Assembly (NCBI RefSeq): GCF_903819335.1 | Contig: NZ_CAIJDE010000042.1 | Location: 1-40,904, forward strand | Length of the DNA stretch: 40,904 bases | Source of the DNA: Flavobacterium panici | GTDB lineage: Bacteria > Bacteroidota > Bacteroidia > Flavobacteriales > Flavobacteriaceae | Reading direction: 5' to 3' | Part shown: positions 7,759 to 17,230 of the stretch, piece by piece | Position numbering within the stretch: the stretch's first letter is position 1 | How the letters are laid out: each line of letters starts with the position of its first letter | Translations under genes and position numbers: made by a program | The notes under the pieces: generated by a model | Databases searched by the model: none | The model's input: only the letters and a program-made list of their open reading frames with translations | What the model was told of the DNA's origin: nothing

Positions 7759-8988
7759 TTACTTCAGCTGAATTAAAATCTGCTTGTGAGTTGTTTTTCC
7801 ATCGTCTTTAATTTTTAAATCTTTATTTGATTCGATTTCAAATTTTGAAGAAGTATCGATTGCTAAAGAAATATCTTTATTTCTAAAAGTTTCTGGAATT
7901 TCAGGCAGTTCAATTTTAACTTCAATTTCTTTATTATTTTGTTTGTAATCGACTTTAATTCTGTCTCTTAACCAAATGTATTCGTAAACTTCCTGCCACG
8001 GCGCCATCCAGATGGAATCGTTTCCTTTTGCACCGTATTTATTGGCAAGCGTTGTCATATAGTATTTAAAATCAGGGAAACGCATGCTTAAATTCCACAA
8101 ATTTGTATTTCCAGTTCCATGTGTAAATTCGTTAAACCAAACTGTATTAGGTTGTTTTACAATTGAATCTATGGTTTTTAAATAACGATCCATTGTTTTG
8201 AAACTGGTTGTATCTTTTGAACTCTGCACAAAAGTTCTGGCCGTAATCATTTTATCTAGATTTACTTTTGAATCGGCATTAAAAACGGGTCCAACACCAT
8301 AATAAGATGCTACAGAAAAATGTCCGTTATTAAGTGCCTCTTTTTCATATTCCAAATAATATTTCTCATCACCTTCTCCGCCCGGAACCACAAAATGAGA
8401 CATAGTAAAATCAAGATTCTGCTTTATTGAAGTGGTGTTTTCGGTTACTTCTGTCAAATAATTTGTGCCGTGTTTTGTTGCGTGGTGAAAACCGTGATTC
8501 AAAATGTCCCAACCAGCATTGTACATTTCTTTAATTTCCGACCACGAAAGATGTCCGCGATTTGCCGGTAAATCACGAATTGCCCCACCATTTACTGCCA
8601 AAGCCAATTTAAACGGAATTTTATTCCCGAATCCGTCTGAATAAAAAAGACCTTTTGAAATTGTTCCGTCTCCGCCCTGATCGATTTTCCATTCGTTTTT
8701 ATCTGGGCTGCTGATTTTTCCTCCATTCAATAATGGAAAAGCCGTTAAATAAGCAGATCGATAGCCATCATCAAGTGTAAAACTGTAGGCGAAATGTTTG
8801 TTGAATTTTAGTGGAGCTGGTTTTATTGTGACTTTGTTGTTTGATTTTAATTTGATTTTAAAGGAAATGGTTTTAGTTTTTGAGGAATCTGTTTGAGTAT
8901 AATCATTTCCAAAACAAACAAATGCTGAATTAATTAAGAGAACGAAAGTGAATAAAAAGGATTTTATTCGGGAATGTGGTATTTTCAT
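7759..8988 (-). CDS. Secreted polysaccharide deacetylase (CE4/NodB-like)
   Basis: The 409-residue protein begins with a basic stretch and a hydrophobic signal sequence (about 8-27), so it is exported. The NodB-type motif 1 appears as SFTLDDG with Asp73 and Asp74, and motif 2 as NHGFHHA with His165 and His168/169, the expected catalytic base and metal ligands. A beta-rich tail of about 70 residues follows. The family removes acetyl groups from N-acetylglucosamine polymers or related glycans in the periplasm or outside the cell; the actual substrate is open. It is a single gene, convergent with the ABC permease gene. The frame is intact and the start is supported by the signal peptide. Confidence 0.85.
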   Translation of the reverse strand: MKIPHSRIKSFLFTFVLLINSAFVCFGNDYTQTDSSKTKTISFKIKLKSNNKVTIKPAPLKFNKHFAYSFTLDDGYRSAYLTAFPLLNGGKISSPDKNEWKIDQGGDGTISKGLFYSDGFGNKIPFKLALAVNGGAIRDLPANRGHLSWSEIKEMYNAGWDILNHGFHHATKHGTNYLTEVTENTTSIKQNLDFTMSHFVVPGGEGDEKYYLEYEKEALNNGHFSVASYYGVGPVFNADSKVNLDKMITARTFVQSSKDTTSFKTMDRYLKTIDSIVKQPNTVWFNEFTHGTGNTNLWNLSMRFPDFKYYMTTLANKYGAKGNDSIWMAPWQEVYEYIWLRDRIKVDYKQNNKEIEVKIELPEIPETFRNKDISLAIDTSSKFEIESNKDLKIKDDGKTTHKQILIQLK

Positions 8989-9064
8989 TTTAAAGTTAGA
9001 ATTAGAGATTCTAAAGATACATATACTTTAAAATAAATTGATAATTGTTGAGTGTAATAATTGA

Positions 9065-9181
9065 ACGCGGATAAAAACGGATTCACTTCGTGAAAACGCT
9101 GATTGACACAGATTTGATTTTTAAAATAATAAACCAGAAATAAAAAATCCGTTTTATCCGCGTTTTCACGAAGTGAATCCG
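9065..9181. repeat. Nested inverted repeat
   Basis: ACGCGGATAAAAACGGATT (9065-9083) has a near-complement at 9147-9164, and CGGATTCACTTCGTGAAAAC (9078-9097) a perfect complement at 9162-9181, giving overlapping alternative hairpins. The 8989-9355 gap otherwise shows nothing convincing. This is another intergenic repeat of the kind scattered through the window. Confidence 0.7.
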
Positions 9182-9355
9182 TAAAATCAGCGTCTAAATT
9201 TTATCGAACTAAAAGTTGATATTTCAACACATTAAACATATTTAACGAAATATAATAGTTCTCCCTAATTCAATATCACAGGAAATCCTTTATAATCAAT
9301 ACTTCACAAAAGGGCATGCAGATTGTATTTTAAAATACAACTAAAAAATCCTGCT

Positions 9356-10141
9356 ATGTATCTATCTAATACAAAAACAATTGTGTTTATTTCGGGAGCT
9401 TTTGTGAGCCATTTTTATTGGGAAGAATGGATTACTTTTTTTGAAAATAAAGGATACAAAGTTGTAGCTCCGCCCTGGCTTCATAAAAATGATTCGGCTG
9501 AAAATTTAAGGAAACAAAATCCGTGTGTAAAAATTGGATCGATCAGTTTGTTTGATCTTTTGTGCTATTATACCGAAATTATTGAAAAACTTCCGGAGAA
9601 ACCTATTTTAGTTGGACATTCTTATGGCGGACTTTTAGTACAATTGCTGGTTCAGAAAAATTTAGCGGAAGCTGGAATTTGTATCAATTCCTTTCCGCCC
9701 AAAGGCTTTACATCTTTAAAAATTTCCTTTTATAAAATTATTTTGGGTTTTTCGTGCGACATTTTTTCTTCTAAAAAAACTTTCATTTTATCATTCGAAA
9801 ACTGGAAAAATATATTCTTCAATATTGCATCAATTGAAGAACAAAAAGCAGAATATGACAAATTCATTATTCCTGAATCTAAAAAAGCTTTGTGGAATTT
9901 ATTTTCAAAAAATGCTAAAATCAATTTCAGAAAAAAACATGTTCCGCTCTTTTTTATTTCTTGTTCTGAAGACCAAATTATTTCACCAAAATTGGTTCAT
10001 TGGAATTTTAGAAAACATAGAAATCTACATTCAATAACTTGTTATAAAGACTTCAAAAACAAAAATCATTTTGTCATACTTCATCCCGAATGGCAGGAAG
10101 TTGCAGAAAGTGTTACAAGATGGATTGAAAAGGTTACTTAA
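9356..10141 (+). CDS. Alpha/beta-hydrolase fold protein
   Basis: With the ATG at 9356 the product has 261 residues. A TTG 33 bases upstream would add eleven residues, but the ATG version begins directly before the first core strand (TIVFISGAF), so it is preferred. The nucleophile elbow is GHSYGG with Ser89, the acid is probably the aspartate in SCSEDQIISP and the base the histidine in NKNHFVILHPEW. The order fits the serine hydrolase fold. No signal peptide is seen, so it is probably cytoplasmic. It is a lone gene between two repeats; the substrate (an ester, amide or lactone) cannot be predicted. Confidence 0.85.
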   Translation: MYLSNTKTIVFISGAFVSHFYWEEWITFFENKGYKVVAPPWLHKNDSAENLRKQNPCVKIGSISLFDLLCYYTEIIEKLPEKPILVGHSYGGLLVQLLVQKNLAEAGICINSFPPKGFTSLKISFYKIILGFSCDIFSSKKTFILSFENWKNIFFNIASIEEQKAEYDKFIIPESKKALWNLFSKNAKINFRKKHVPLFFISCSEDQIISPKLVHWNFRKHRNLHSITCYKDFKNKNHFVILHPEWQEVAESVTRWIEKVT

Positions 10142-10152
10142 CTTAATTAATT

Positions 10153-10267
10153 TAAACATATAGAAATATAGGTTTTACTGGTTTGAAAAAGGCATTTCAC
10201 TTGCATTAACAAACATAGGCTATGTGTGAGAAACTAGTTTCTTTTAATTTTCTTTTTATAGATAAAG
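10153..10267 (+). repeat. Dispersed ~120-bp element, copy A
   Basis: This stretch is closely similar to the reverse complement of 18980-19117. Shared text includes TTTCACTTGCATTAACA, an internal palindrome around CATAGCTATG, and AGAAACTRGTTTCTTTT. Copy A lacks the right-hand terminal arm present in copy B. No coding capacity was found. Confidence 0.65.
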
Positions 10268-10269
10268 AA

Positions 10270-10287
10270 TCCCGATAGCTATCGGGA
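10270..10287. terminator. Perfect 18-bp palindrome between convergent genes
   Basis: TCCCGATAGCTATCGGGA is fully self-complementary and sits between the convergent hydrolase and response-regulator genes. It could act as a bidirectional terminator, but no T-run follows on either side, so it may simply be a repeat. Confidence 0.45.
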
Positions 10288-10323
10288 CTATGTGTTTAAT
10301 TATATTTTATATAGAGGAACCAG

Positions 10324-12297
10324 CTAACTTATTTCTCTCTTAATTTCTAATTTCTTGATTTTTGAATTTAAGGTTGAAGGATGAATATCTAAAATTTCGG
10401 CTGCACCACCCGCGCCGGAAATCTTTCCGTTACATTTTTTAAGGATATATAAAATGTAATCCCGTTCATTTTCTAAAATGGTTTTAATCGAAAAAGAATC
10501 GGTATTTTGCTGTGTGTGCATTTTTGATGAAGGTGAAAATTCAATTGCTTTAATTGTATTTCCTTCTGTGAGCAATAATGTACGCTGGATGAGATGCTCG
10601 AGTTCTCTAATATTTCCCGGCCAATCGTAATTTGTTATTTGCTGTAAGGCATTATCAGAAAGCATTGGCACTTTTCGATTCATTCTTTCGCTGTATATTT
10701 TTATAAAATGATCTGCTAATTCGGGAATATCTTCTTTTCGTTTTTTTAATGACGGAACTAGAATTGGGAAAACATGAAGTCGGTAATACAAATCCATTCT
10801 AAAACGTCCGGCAGCGACTTCTTCTTCAAGGTTTTTATTCGTTGCTGCAATTATGCGAACATCGATTTTTATAGGCATAAGTCCGCCAACACGTTCTATT
10901 TCACGTTCTTGTAAAACACGCAATAATTTTACCTGAAGTTCTAATGGCATCTCTCCTATTTCATCCAGAAAAATTGTTCCGCCGTTTGCCAATTCAAATT
11001 TTCCTATTCGTTTTTCTAAAGCTCCTGTAAAAGCCCCTTTTTCATGTCCGAATAAAAGAGATTCGGCAAGGTTTTCAGGAATGGCACCACAGTTTATAAT
11101 AATTAATGGTTTGTCTTTTCTTGGCGATAAATCGTGAATGCTTTTGGCTATTTTTTCTTTTCCGGTACCGCTTTCTCCTAAAATTAAAACGGAAGTATCT
11201 GATGGTGCTACTTTTTTAATGTAATTAAAAACCGTTATCATTTGTGAACTGTTGCCAATTATTCCTTCAAAACCAGATTTTGTATTTTCGGTTTTTTCTT
11301 TTTTCTGCGGAATTTCTTTTGTTTCTAAAATTGTTGCTGCAGGCGAATAAAAACGGGAAATAAATTGTGAAAATGTATTTTCAAGATTGGATAACAGTTT
11401 CAGATTTTCATCGGAATAAACATTAAAATTACGGCTGTAAAACGTAAAACAAAAACGCTGCGAAACTGCAATTGAAAGCGGAAAAACCAAATATGATTTG
11501 ATTCCGAAATTATGCGAAATAATTCCTTTTATCGGCGCGGCCTGAAAATTATTAATCAGTGATTCTTCACTGTAAATAATTGGTTTTATGTCTATTTGAG
11601 ATTTTACGTAGGTTTCGTTTAACTCTTTTATGGATATATCGGCAATTTGAGAAAACTTTTGTACGCTTATAATTTGGTATTGATCGATATTTTTTCGGAT
11701 GATTCCGAGGTTCGAATATTGTTCTGCATTTACAAATCCAGCTTCTAAATAATCAAAGCAGATAAAAGTCTGAATGATTTTAGCAAAAGCCAATAAAGCT
11801 TCTTCTAGTTTTAGGTTTGAATTGATTAATTCTGTAATCTCATTTTTCAATTCCAGTTGCTGCATTAACTGCGATTCGAGACTGTATTTTTGTCTGTAAA
11901 ACGCGATTTCTAGCGTTGTTAGAATATCTTGTTCTCTAAAAGGTTTTACAATGAATCCGTATGGCTGCGTAGTTTTGGCCTGATCCAGGATTCTCTTGCT
12001 TGAATTTGCCGAAATAAAGATAAAACCGATATTTTTTTCCTTTAAAATATGTGCCAGATAAATTCCGTTTTTATCTCCTTTGAGCATAATATCCAAAAAT
12101 ACCAAATCTGGTTTTTGGGTCTGAATTACATCCAAAGCCTGTTCGACAGAACGCACAATTCCTATAACATTATAATTTGCTTTTTCCAGAATTAACTGCA
12201 AATCATGTGCTTCAATAAATTGATCTTCAACAATTAATATTTCTTTTTTAAAGTCGGTTTCGTCAGATTGGGTGCTTTTATCAGACAAGGTTCCCAT
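10324..12297 (-). CDS. Sigma-54-dependent response regulator (REC-GAF-AAA-Fis)
   Basis: The 657-residue protein has four parts. A receiver domain (about 18-135) has Glu24/Asp25, the phospho-acceptor Asp69 in LVFLDIML and a KPF motif. A GAF-like region (about 150-320) follows. The sigma-54 AAA+ domain (about 345-575) shows [14 protein letters not shown] for sigma-54 contact, FLDEIGEMP and the sensor sequence IIAATNKN. A Fis-type HTH occupies the last 50 residues ([19 protein letters not shown]). It would activate sigma-54 promoters in response to phosphorylation and perhaps a ligand. It is divergent from the TPR histidine kinase at 12505, the most obvious candidate donor. Its targets are not visible in the window. 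Confidence 0.93.
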   Translation of the reverse strand: MGTLSDKSTQSDETDFKKEILIVEDQFIEAHDLQLILEKANYNVIGIVRSVEQALDVIQTQKPDLVFLDIMLKGDKNGIYLAHILKEKNIGFIFISANSSKRILDQAKTTQPYGFIVKPFREQDILTTLEIAFYRQKYSLESQLMQQLELKNEITELINSNLKLEEALLAFAKIIQTFICFDYLEAGFVNAEQYSNLGIIRKNIDQYQIISVQKFSQIADISIKELNETYVKSQIDIKPIIYSEESLINNFQAAPIKGIISHNFGIKSYLVFPLSIAVSQRFCFTFYSRNFNVYSDENLKLLSNLENTFSQFISRFYSPAATILETKEIPQKKEKTENTKSGFEGIIGNSSQMITVFNYIKKVAPSDTSVLILGESGTGKEKIAKSIHDLSPRKDKPLIIINCGAIPENLAESLLFGHEKGAFTGALEKRIGKFELANGGTIFLDEIGEMPLELQVKLLRVLQEREIERVGGLMPIKIDVRIIAATNKNLEEEVAAGRFRMDLYYRLHVFPILVPSLKKRKEDIPELADHFIKIYSERMNRKVPMLSDNALQQITNYDWPGNIRELEHLIQRTLLLTEGNTIKAIEFSPSSKMHTQQNTDSFSIKTILENERDYILYILKKCNGKISGAGGAAEILDIHPSTLNSKIKKLEIKREIS

Positions 12298-12432
12298 AAA
12301 TGTAGTATTATTTATATTATAATTTTATAATTCACTGGCATAAAATTAGTTAAATATCGCCAGTAATTTCAGTGTTTTGGAAAAATTAAATTAAAAAAAT
12401 CACATTTAATGTGAATTTTCTTGATATTTTTC

Positions 12433-12464
12433 AAAAAAACCACACTCCTTTATTTCTATATTTG
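12433..12464 (+). promoter_or_regulatory. Promoter region of the TPR kinase with a shared upstream motif
   Basis: TATATTTG at 12457-12464 is a consensus -7 element 40 bases before the kinase start. No TTG is found at the right distance. Instead the words AAAACCACACTCCTTT occupy the -33 region, nearly the same as AAAACCACATTCCTTT at 16521-16536 in front of the kdp cluster. A weak -33 plus a shared motif suggests an activator-dependent promoter. Confidence 0.5.
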
Positions 12465-12504
12465 TTTACTAAAACCAATCCAAAAAACTAATTTTTAAGA
12501 AATT

Positions 12505-14943
12505 ATGAAACGACCGCTTACTTTCTATTTGATTTTCTTAATTACCAATTCATTATTTGCACAAATAGCCCCTGCTGTAGCTAAATATGATCTTGCTAAA
12601 AGGAGATTATTAATACAAAGCTGTTCTACCTATTTATTTAATGCCAATCAAGGTGCAATAGATGTTGATAGTGCTGTAGTTGTTGCTTGCAAAGCTTACA
12701 AATTGCCTGTTTCATTAAGTTATACTGAAGGTTTTAGTGATGATACAAAATTAATTGGAAGTGAGTTCGTAGATAAAGGAAACATCACTTCTGTACTAAA
12801 GCTTTTGGCTAAATCAAAGGGTGAAGACCAAATTAAATTATTACTTCAATTAGGGAGTTTTTATCTTTTTAAACCGGGAACAAAACCGCAGGATTTAAAA
12901 AACGCAAAACTTTATATTGATAAAGCAGTTTTGGCAAGTAATCAAAGTAAAATAAAAAGATTACAGCATCAAAGTTTATTGTTATTAGGTAAATATTATT
13001 ATCAGGCTAATAATCAGCCGGAAGGCAAAAAAATATTTTTGCAGGTTATACACGAATGCCGAAAACAAAATGACAAATTAGGTCTTGCCGAAGCTTTAGA
13101 TGCTTACGGAACTCTTTTATTCAATCTTGATCCCGAAAAAGAAAAAATACTGCAAGAAGCCGTTTCGCTTTATGCTTCTTTAGGTTTAGAAGAAAAGAGA
13201 ATAGAGAATTACACCAAAATCACGACAATCTATTTTTGGACAAATAAAGTAAATGAAGCTAAAAAAAGATTGTATCAAAATTTAGTTGATTTACGAAAAA
13301 TTGGCTTTACACATGAGCAATTTGCGGAAACAACAATTGCTTATATTGAAATGGCAATGCACAATATCCCAAACGCATTATATTATGCCCTAAAAAGTGT
13401 AAAAAGAATGGATGCTGAAAAGGATTATACTTTTGGTGACATTTTTTATATGCGTTTGGGAGATGTATATAATCATTATGGCCATCACGAAGAAGCCTTG
13501 GAATTGTACAAAAAAAGTATCGAAATAGGCCAGCATACTATTGATACCGGCACTTGGTACAAAAGTTTTTATAGTGCTGTAGCAGCTTTATCTCTAAAAG
13601 GAAAAACTAAAGAAGCGATTGTTTATATTAATTCAATGACAGAAAAACATCCTCCTAAAAGTACTTTTGATAAAATGTCTGTTGCGTATGTTAAAGCCAA
13701 TTCTTATGACGAAATAAAGGATTTTGTTAAAGCTGAAAAATACTTTAAAGAAACCGCTTATTATGCACAGCAGTTAAATGGTCCGGAAACTTTTAGAGAA
13801 GTTGTTCACGAATATATTATAATAGCTCTTTTTTATATCAAAATAAATAAGCCTCAGGAAGCTAAATTTTATTCTGATAAAGCTGCCGCGCTTTTAAAAA
13901 ACAATGACAAATACGATTCGCATGCATTACAACTTTTACGGTACAAAACAGACTCGATCAATGGTGATTTTAAAGGTGCGCTAGAACGTTTTAAAGATTA
14001 TAAAAAAATAATGGATTCAGTTCATGGAGTAGATAAAAACAAACAAATTGACGAACTCAAAATTCAATATGAAACGGCCAATAAGGAAGAAAAAATTAAA
14101 CTTTTAAATGATCAGGATAAATTACAAAAAAGCGAATTGCGAAAATCAAAACTTTTAAATAGTGTTTCTATATGGAGTTTAGTATTGTTACTGGTTGTAA
14201 TTGCATTATTGTTTAACCGATATCGTTTAAAACAACGAAATCACGCCAAACTTGAAATCAAGGAAAAAGAAATCAACCAGAAAAATATCAATCTGAAACA
14301 TTTACTGGATGAGAAAGAATGGCTGTTGAAAGAAATCCACCATCGTGTAAAAAACAATCTTCAAACTGTAATTAGTCTGCTCAATTCACAATCGGCTTAT
14401 TTAGAAAATGATATGGCATTGTCGGCGATAAAAAACAGCCAGCACAGGATTCATTCAATGTCTTTGATTCATCAAAAATTATATAATTCTGAGAATATTT
14501 CGACGATTAATATGCCGAATTATATTAAAGAATTAGTCGAATATTTACGAGATTCTTTTTCGCTTGGACAGAGAATTCGCTTTGAAGTAAAAATCGATCC
14601 GCTGGAATTAGATGTTGCGCACGCCGTTCCGTTGGGATTGATTTTAAATGAAGCAATTACAAATTCTATTAAATATGCTTTTCCCGAAGATCGAACCGGA
14701 ATGATTTATATAACGCTCGAAACTATAGCCGAAAATCAATATGTTTTAACTATTTCCGATAACGGGATTGGTTTTGATTTGAACCTCAACAATAAAAAAG
14801 CAAACTCTTTCGGAATGAGCTTGATAAAAGGTTTAACGGATGATCTTGATGGAAAATTGACGATGGAAAATAATAACGGAACGATTTTGAAAATCGAATT
14901 TTCGCAAGAATTTCCGTTGAATCAAAAAAGGAAAATGATTTAA
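12505..14943 (+). CDS. TPR-containing sensor histidine kinase (HisKA_2 type)
   Basis: The 812-residue protein has an N-terminal signal sequence (about 3-20) and a long helical region (about 60-530) with TPR-like repeats such as GDVYNHYGHHEEALELYKKSI. A coiled segment and a single membrane span follow (about 552-572), then the kinase core. The phospho-acceptor helix reads KEIHHRVKNNLQ with His612/613, diagnostic of HisKA_2. The ATPase domain shows LNEAITNSIKYAF (N box), ISDNGIGF (G1) and SFGMSLIKGL (G2). The sensor half is therefore periplasmic. Fifty bases later follows an NtrC-type regulator, and a second sigma-54 regulator is divergent. The signal is unknown; the position before the kdp cluster hints at a link to potassium or osmotic stress. 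Confidence 0.92.
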   Translation: MKRPLTFYLIFLITNSLFAQIAPAVAKYDLAKRRLLIQSCSTYLFNANQGAIDVDSAVVVACKAYKLPVSLSYTEGFSDDTKLIGSEFVDKGNITSVLKLLAKSKGEDQIKLLLQLGSFYLFKPGTKPQDLKNAKLYIDKAVLASNQSKIKRLQHQSLLLLGKYYYQANNQPEGKKIFLQVIHECRKQNDKLGLAEALDAYGTLLFNLDPEKEKILQEAVSLYASLGLEEKRIENYTKITTIYFWTNKVNEAKKRLYQNLVDLRKIGFTHEQFAETTIAYIEMAMHNIPNALYYALKSVKRMDAEKDYTFGDIFYMRLGDVYNHYGHHEEALELYKKSIEIGQHTIDTGTWYKSFYSAVAALSLKGKTKEAIVYINSMTEKHPPKSTFDKMSVAYVKANSYDEIKDFVKAEKYFKETAYYAQQLNGPETFREVVHEYIIIALFYIKINKPQEAKFYSDKAAALLKNNDKYDSHALQLLRYKTDSINGDFKGALERFKDYKKIMDSVHGVDKNKQIDELKIQYETANKEEKIKLLNDQDKLQKSELRKSKLLNSVSIWSLVLLLVVIALLFNRYRLKQRNHAKLEIKEKEINQKNINLKHLLDEKEWLLKEIHHRVKNNLQTVISLLNSQSAYLENDMALSAIKNSQHRIHSMSLIHQKLYNSENISTINMPNYIKELVEYLRDSFSLGQRIRFEVKIDPLELDVAHAVPLGLILNEAITNSIKYAFPEDRTGMIYITLETIAENQYVLTISDNGIGFDLNLNNKKANSFGMSLIKGLTDDLDGKLTMENNNGTILKIEFSQEFPLNQKRKMI

Positions 14944-14947
14944 AACC

Positions 14948-14955
14948 TACATTTG
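14948..14955 (+). promoter_or_regulatory. Possible internal promoter -7 element
   Basis: TACATTTG matches the -7 consensus exactly, five bases after the kinase stop and 38 bases before the regulator's ATG. The nearest TTG upstream is 28 bases away, longer than usual, so activity is uncertain. Confidence 0.4.
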
Positions 14956-14993
14956 TACATCAAAATACCTACTTGGTTTTAGCTTATCTGCAA

Positions 14994-16340
14994 ATGACAC
15001 ACAAAATTTTAATTATAGACGACGAAGAAAAACTGAGAAGTCTGCTGGCGCGTATTATAAAATCGGAAGGATTCGAAGTTTTTGAAGCCAAAGATTTAAA
15101 GTCAGGTTTTAAGAAACTCGAACAAACGGATATTGATGTTGTTTTATGTGATGTAAAACTCCCTGACGGAAATGGTGTTGATTTTCTTCAAAATATAAAA
15201 GGAAGTTTTCCTCTCATAGAAGTTATTCTTTTAACTGCTTTTGGAAATATTCCGGATGGCGTTCAGGCAATGAAAAATGGTGCTTTCGATTATATTGTAA
15301 AAGGCGATGATAATGATAAAATTATTCCGCTTCTTTATAAAGCAGTTGAAAAAGTGCATTTACAGAAAAAAGTGCAACAGCTTGAAAAACGTATTAATGA
15401 TAAATATTCATTTAGTACTATTGTCGGAAAATCTAAAGGAATTGAACAGGTTATTGATCTTGCACAAAAAGTAGCCAAAACCGATTCGACTGTTTTACTT
15501 ACTGGCGAAACCGGAACCGGAAAGGAAGTTTTTGCACAGGCCATTCATGAAAACAGTAATCGCGTCGGTAAATCTTTTGTGGCTTTAAACTGCAGCACTT
15601 TTAGTAAAGAAATTCTGGAAAGTGAACTTTTCGGACACAAACAAGGAGCTTTTACGGGAGCTTTGAAAGATAAAAAAGGTTTTATTGAAGAAGCCAATGG
15701 CGGAACTTTATTTCTGGATGAAATTGGTGAAATGCCAATTGATCTTCAGGCAAAATTATTACGTGTTTTAGAAACTTCAGAATATATTCCTGTTGGTGAC
15801 ACCACTCCAAAAAAATCAAATTTCAGATTAATTGCGGCTACAAATCGAGATTTAAAAACAGAAAGCGACGAACATCGTTTCCGTTCTGATCTGTATTTCC
15901 GTTTGAATATCTTCGAAATAAAACTGCCTTCTTTACGGGAAAGAATAAAAGATATTGCGGTATTGACAAATCATTTCGTGAAACAGTTTTCTGAAAAAAC
16001 GAATAAAAAAACATTACATATCTCAGATGATTTTCTGCAGAAATTAGAAAACTATTCCTGGCCGGGAAATATCCGTGAACTTAAAAATATTATCGAAAGA
16101 TCGGTTATTTTGAGTAATGGCGATACTTTAACTTCAGATGTTCTGCCTTACGAAATGCAGCATCAAGCCGAAAAAAGCACCAAATCAATGTCGGCTTTCT
16201 CTATGCAGAGTGTTGAAAAACTGCATATTCAAAAGGTTTTAAATTATACCAAAGGAAATAAAGCGGAAACGGCAAGATTATTAGAAATTGGGATTGCAAC
16301 TTTGTATAGGAAGTTAGAAGAGTACAATATACAGCTGTAA
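14994..16340 (+). CDS. NtrC-type sigma-54-dependent response regulator
   Basis: With the ATG at 14994 the protein has 448 residues. A TTG 21 bases upstream is possible but adds residues not typical of the family. The receiver domain has Asp9/Asp10 and phospho-acceptor Asp53 in [11 protein letters not shown]. The AAA+ domain shows [23 protein letters not shown] and RLIAATNRD. The Fis-type HTH closes the protein ([18 protein letters not shown]). It follows the TPR kinase gene and precedes the kdp cluster. As no KdpE-like OmpR-family regulator is in the window, this protein is the best candidate for control of kdp, although no clear -24/-12 promoter was found there. Confidence 0.93.
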   Translation: MTHKILIIDDEEKLRSLLARIIKSEGFEVFEAKDLKSGFKKLEQTDIDVVLCDVKLPDGNGVDFLQNIKGSFPLIEVILLTAFGNIPDGVQAMKNGAFDYIVKGDDNDKIIPLLYKAVEKVHLQKKVQQLEKRINDKYSFSTIVGKSKGIEQVIDLAQKVAKTDSTVLLTGETGTGKEVFAQAIHENSNRVGKSFVALNCSTFSKEILESELFGHKQGAFTGALKDKKGFIEEANGGTLFLDEIGEMPIDLQAKLLRVLETSEYIPVGDTTPKKSNFRLIAATNRDLKTESDEHRFRSDLYFRLNIFEIKLPSLRERIKDIAVLTNHFVKQFSEKTNKKTLHISDDFLQKLENYSWPGNIRELKNIIERSVILSNGDTLTSDVLPYEMQHQAEKSTKSMSAFSMQSVEKLHIQKVLNYTKGNKAETARLLEIGIATLYRKLEEYNIQL

Positions 16341-16437
16341 TCCTGCAAGGTTTTCAAAACCTTGTAGGTTTAGATTTTAAATAATTCGAACTTTACACTT
16401 AATATAATACCTACAAGGTTTTGAAAACCTTGCAGGA
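16341..16437. repeat. Paired inverted repeats (CTGCAAGG family)
   Basis: TCCTGCAAGGTTTTCAAAAC (start of 16341-16370) and its complement at 16409-16437 flank about 38 bases. Each arm is itself a palindrome (CAAGGTTTTCAAAACCTTG). The same arms occur again at 21932-21960 and 22141-22169 around a different core, so this is a dispersed repeat family. It starts right after the regulator stop. Confidence 0.8.
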
Positions 16438-16473
16438 ATTGGTAATAATCAAAACAACCTTATCATTTCAATA

Positions 16474-16502
16474 AAAGCTTATCATTTTGATAGGCTTTTT
16501 TT
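16474..16502 (+). terminator. Intrinsic terminator after the response regulator
   Basis: AAAGCTTATCA pairs with TGATAGGCTTT around a TTT loop (with one mismatch), followed by a run of Ts. It would end the kinase-regulator operon and separate it from the kdp cluster. Confidence 0.7.
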
Positions 16503-16520
16503 ATGCCTGATTTTTGGCAC

Positions 16521-16540
16521 AAAACCACATTCCTTTTATT
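16521..16540 (+). promoter_or_regulatory. Upstream motif shared with the TPR kinase promoter
   Basis: AAAACCACATTCCTTTTATT repeats, with one base change and a one-base insertion, the sequence in front of the kinase at 12505. It lies about 80 bases before the first gene of the kdp cluster. It may be a common regulator-binding site. No good -7 or -24/-12 element could be assigned next to it. Confidence 0.4.
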
Positions 16541-16619
16541 TACAACACTTTAGCTAAAACTTCATTTTTTCGGAACATATTTTGGCATAAGGAGGGAGAA
16601 CATTAAAAATTCATTCAAA

Positions 16620-16901
16620 ATGAAAAACCAAGTCACCTCAATCTACAAAGAAGCAGAACGTTTTGCCGAGATAACCAAAAAATCTATTATTTCTGGAAAC
16701 ATCGTTCGTGCCAAAAAATGTCTGGCTCTTGCCGAACGTTTGTTTATAACCGGAAGCATCGAAACTAAAAATGCCATTTCTAATGTGTATGTTTTTTCGG
16801 TTTCTTCTTTTATGGAAGTGCGTCACTGCAATATTTCACATCTTTTTCCACAAACACTTAAAACGGAATATATCAAACAGGTTAATTCTTCGGGCGTGTA
16901 A
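16620..16901 (+). CDS. Small conserved-looking protein at the head of the kdp cluster
   Basis: The 93-residue product has no signal peptide or membrane segment. It is largely helical in its first half (EAERFAEITKKSI, VRAKKCLALAERLF) and contains the segment TKNAISNVYVFSVSSF. The pattern KKCxxLAxRLFxxGxxxxxNAI recalls a small family of bacterial proteins of about 100 residues that I associate with DUF7674; this is from memory and uncertain. It lies between a terminator and two tiny membrane peptide genes, so it may be co-expressed with Kdp. An SD-like AAGGAGG at 16589 is too far (24 bases) from the ATG to serve as its ribosome site. Confidence 0.65.
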   Translation: MKNQVTSIYKEAERFAEITKKSIISGNIVRAKKCLALAERLFITGSIETKNAISNVYVFSVSSFMEVRHCNISHLFPQTLKTEYIKQVNSSGV

Positions 16902-16995
16902 ATATGTTGAATCGATTAACTGTTTTTTTTTAATTGTTTAATGGAAAAAATCTTAAATCTAAAGTCTACAATCTTAAATCTAAAATAATTATCCC

Positions 16996-17079
16996 ATGAT
17001 CACTTTTCTTTTACTAGGACTGGCCGTTGCCCTGTTTGCCATTTGTTTTCTCTCTGTTGAATTTTTTGAAAAAATCTAA
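16996..17079 (+). CDS. 27-residue single-span membrane peptide before KdpF
   Basis: The frame encodes a peptide starting MITFLLLGLAVALF and ending SVEFFEKI, a single hydrophobic span with a short charged tail. It ends three bases before the ATG of kdpF and has the same layout (membrane span then a PEKF/FEKI-like end). Its size puts it below usual gene-calling limits. It may be a second KdpF-like stabilising subunit of the Kdp complex. The tight spacing to kdpF and the clean hydrophobic pattern are the evidence; no homologue search was possible. Confidence 0.6.
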   Translation: MITFLLLGLAVALFAICFLSVEFFEKI

Positions 17080-17081
17080 TC

Positions 17082-17159
17082 ATGACCGCATTATTTATAA
17101 TCTCAATCGCCGTTTTCGTGTATTTGGTTTATGTATTAATCAAACCCGAAAAATTTTAA
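17082..17159 (+). CDS. kdpF: K+-transporting ATPase subunit KdpF
   Basis: This 25-residue peptide has one membrane span and the ending VYLVYVLIKPEKF, which matches the KdpF pattern (YLxYxLxxPExF). KdpF binds the lipid-facing side of KdpA and stabilises the KdpFABC complex in the inner membrane. It lies directly upstream of kdpA, as in other kdp operons. Seventy-one bases of repeated AATCTAAAATC-like words separate it from kdpA. Confidence 0.85.
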   Translation: MTALFIISIAVFVYLVYVLIKPEKF

Positions 17160-17230
17160 AAAATGAATTTTTAGAATTTAAGATTGTCTCAAAGTCTAAA
17201 ATCTAAAATCAACAATCTAATATTAAATAT

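Noticed and set aside
9323..9355. TTG start of the hydrolase
   Set aside because: The extra eleven residues precede the usual first strand of the fold, and an ATG is available at 9356.
16589..16595. Shine-Dalgarno AAGGAGG before the 93-aa gene
   Set aside because: It is 24 bases from the ATG, too far to act, and Bacteroidota rarely use such sites.
16441..16620. Sigma-54 (-24/-12) promoter before the kdp cluster
   Set aside because: TTGGCAC at 16514-16520 and TTGGCAT at 16582-16588 look like -24 elements, but neither has GC at the required distance; GGCTTTTTTTATGC at 16493-16506 has the spacing but belongs to the terminator.
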